The translations under genes and the position numbers were made by a program. Source: Bacillota bacterium (GTDB lineage Bacteria > Bacillota > Clostridia > Lachnospirales > Lachnospiraceae). Taken from it: a stretch of 5,749 nt of DNA. Each line of letters begins with the position of its first letter. Position 1 is the stretch's first letter. The stretch is taken from contig JAEZFH010000315.1 in the NCBI GenBank assembly GCA_023437885.1, positions 1-5,749 of the forward strand, given 5' to 3'. Shown here one piece after another: positions 5,647 through 5,749 of the stretch. The notes below the pieces were generated by a model. The model saw only the letters and a list, made by a program, of their open reading frames with translations, made no database searches and was not told the origin of the DNA.

Positions 5647-5749
5647 CTATTGCAGTGCATCGGCGTTGAACTCTTCTTCCTGGGAAAGCTCTCCTGCCTG
5701 TCCGCTCGGATCTGCTGCATTTTCTCCCTCCTGGAGCGGAGCTTCTCCC
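5647..5749 (-). CDS. C-terminal end of an acidic protein of unknown identity, upstream gene of the cluster
   Basis: The last 33 codons and TAG stop (5647-5649) of a minus-strand gene enter from the right edge. They encode a hydrophilic tail rich in E, G, A and Q that ends in GELSQEEEFNADALQ. In this cluster the gene before spoVD would be pbpB/ftsI or an FtsL-like protein, and acidic unstructured tails are plausible for either, but nothing in these residues identifies the family. The strand and frame are chosen because they agree with all the other genes and the composition looks like a disordered tail. An opposing plus-strand frame is also open here (5596 to the edge), so some doubt remains. 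Confidence 0.55.
   Translation of the reverse strand, partial: GEAPLQEGENAADPSGQAGELSQEEEFNADALQ

Noticed and set aside
5619..5648. TTGACC with a TATGCT-like box on the plus strand as a promoter.
   Set aside because: It would fire against the cluster with no supported gene downstream, and the second box is a poor match.

Overview
The window is a piece of a division and cell-wall (dcw) gene cluster from a low-to-moderate GC Gram-positive bacterium. Every convincing gene lies on the minus strand. Read in the direction of transcription (right to left) the order is: the end of an unidentified acidic protein (5647-5749), a SpoVD-type class B penicillin-binding protein with a C-terminal PASTA domain (3478-5427), mraY (2271-3239), murD (857-2218), and the first 250 codons of a FtsW/SpoVE-type glycosyltransferase that runs off the left edge (1-752). 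This is the Bacillus order pbpB-spoVD-murE-mraY-murD-spoVE with murE missing. Together with the protein sequences it suggests a spore-forming clostridial lineage; I think of Lachnospiraceae, but that is an inference from sequence style and not a search result.

The proteins form one pathway. MurD adds D-glutamate to the cytoplasmic nucleotide precursor. MraY loads the completed muropeptide onto undecaprenyl phosphate. The FtsW/SpoVE protein polymerises lipid II, and the SpoVD-type protein crosslinks the new strands. The SpoVD-type protein keeps a cysteine pair whose spacing matches the redox pair I recall from B. subtilis SpoVD, and its third active-site box reads K-T-A where K-T-G is usual.

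The less ordinary content is between the genes. Upstream of spoVD (5428-5646) a perfect inverted repeat buries the ribosome-binding site, with a competing upstream hairpin. Further up are a three-armed repeat and four copies of a 9-base motif at exact 19-base steps. Between spoVD and mraY (3240-3477), where murE would lie, there are a perfect 18-base palindrome, a good sigma-A-type promoter, a strong leader hairpin and a 17-codon open frame with its own ribosome-binding site that ends just before that of mraY. Between murD and ftsW (753-856) are two AT-rich inverted repeats, one spanning the murD stop codon.

murD and mraY are assigned internal ATG starts four codons downstream of the longest open frame, because in both cases the upstream ATG overlaps the Shine-Dalgarno sequence. 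I see no tRNA, rRNA, CRISPR array, insertion sequence or recognisable riboswitch. No wholly new multi-gene system is evident; the candidates for something undescribed are the cis-acting elements and the leader peptide.
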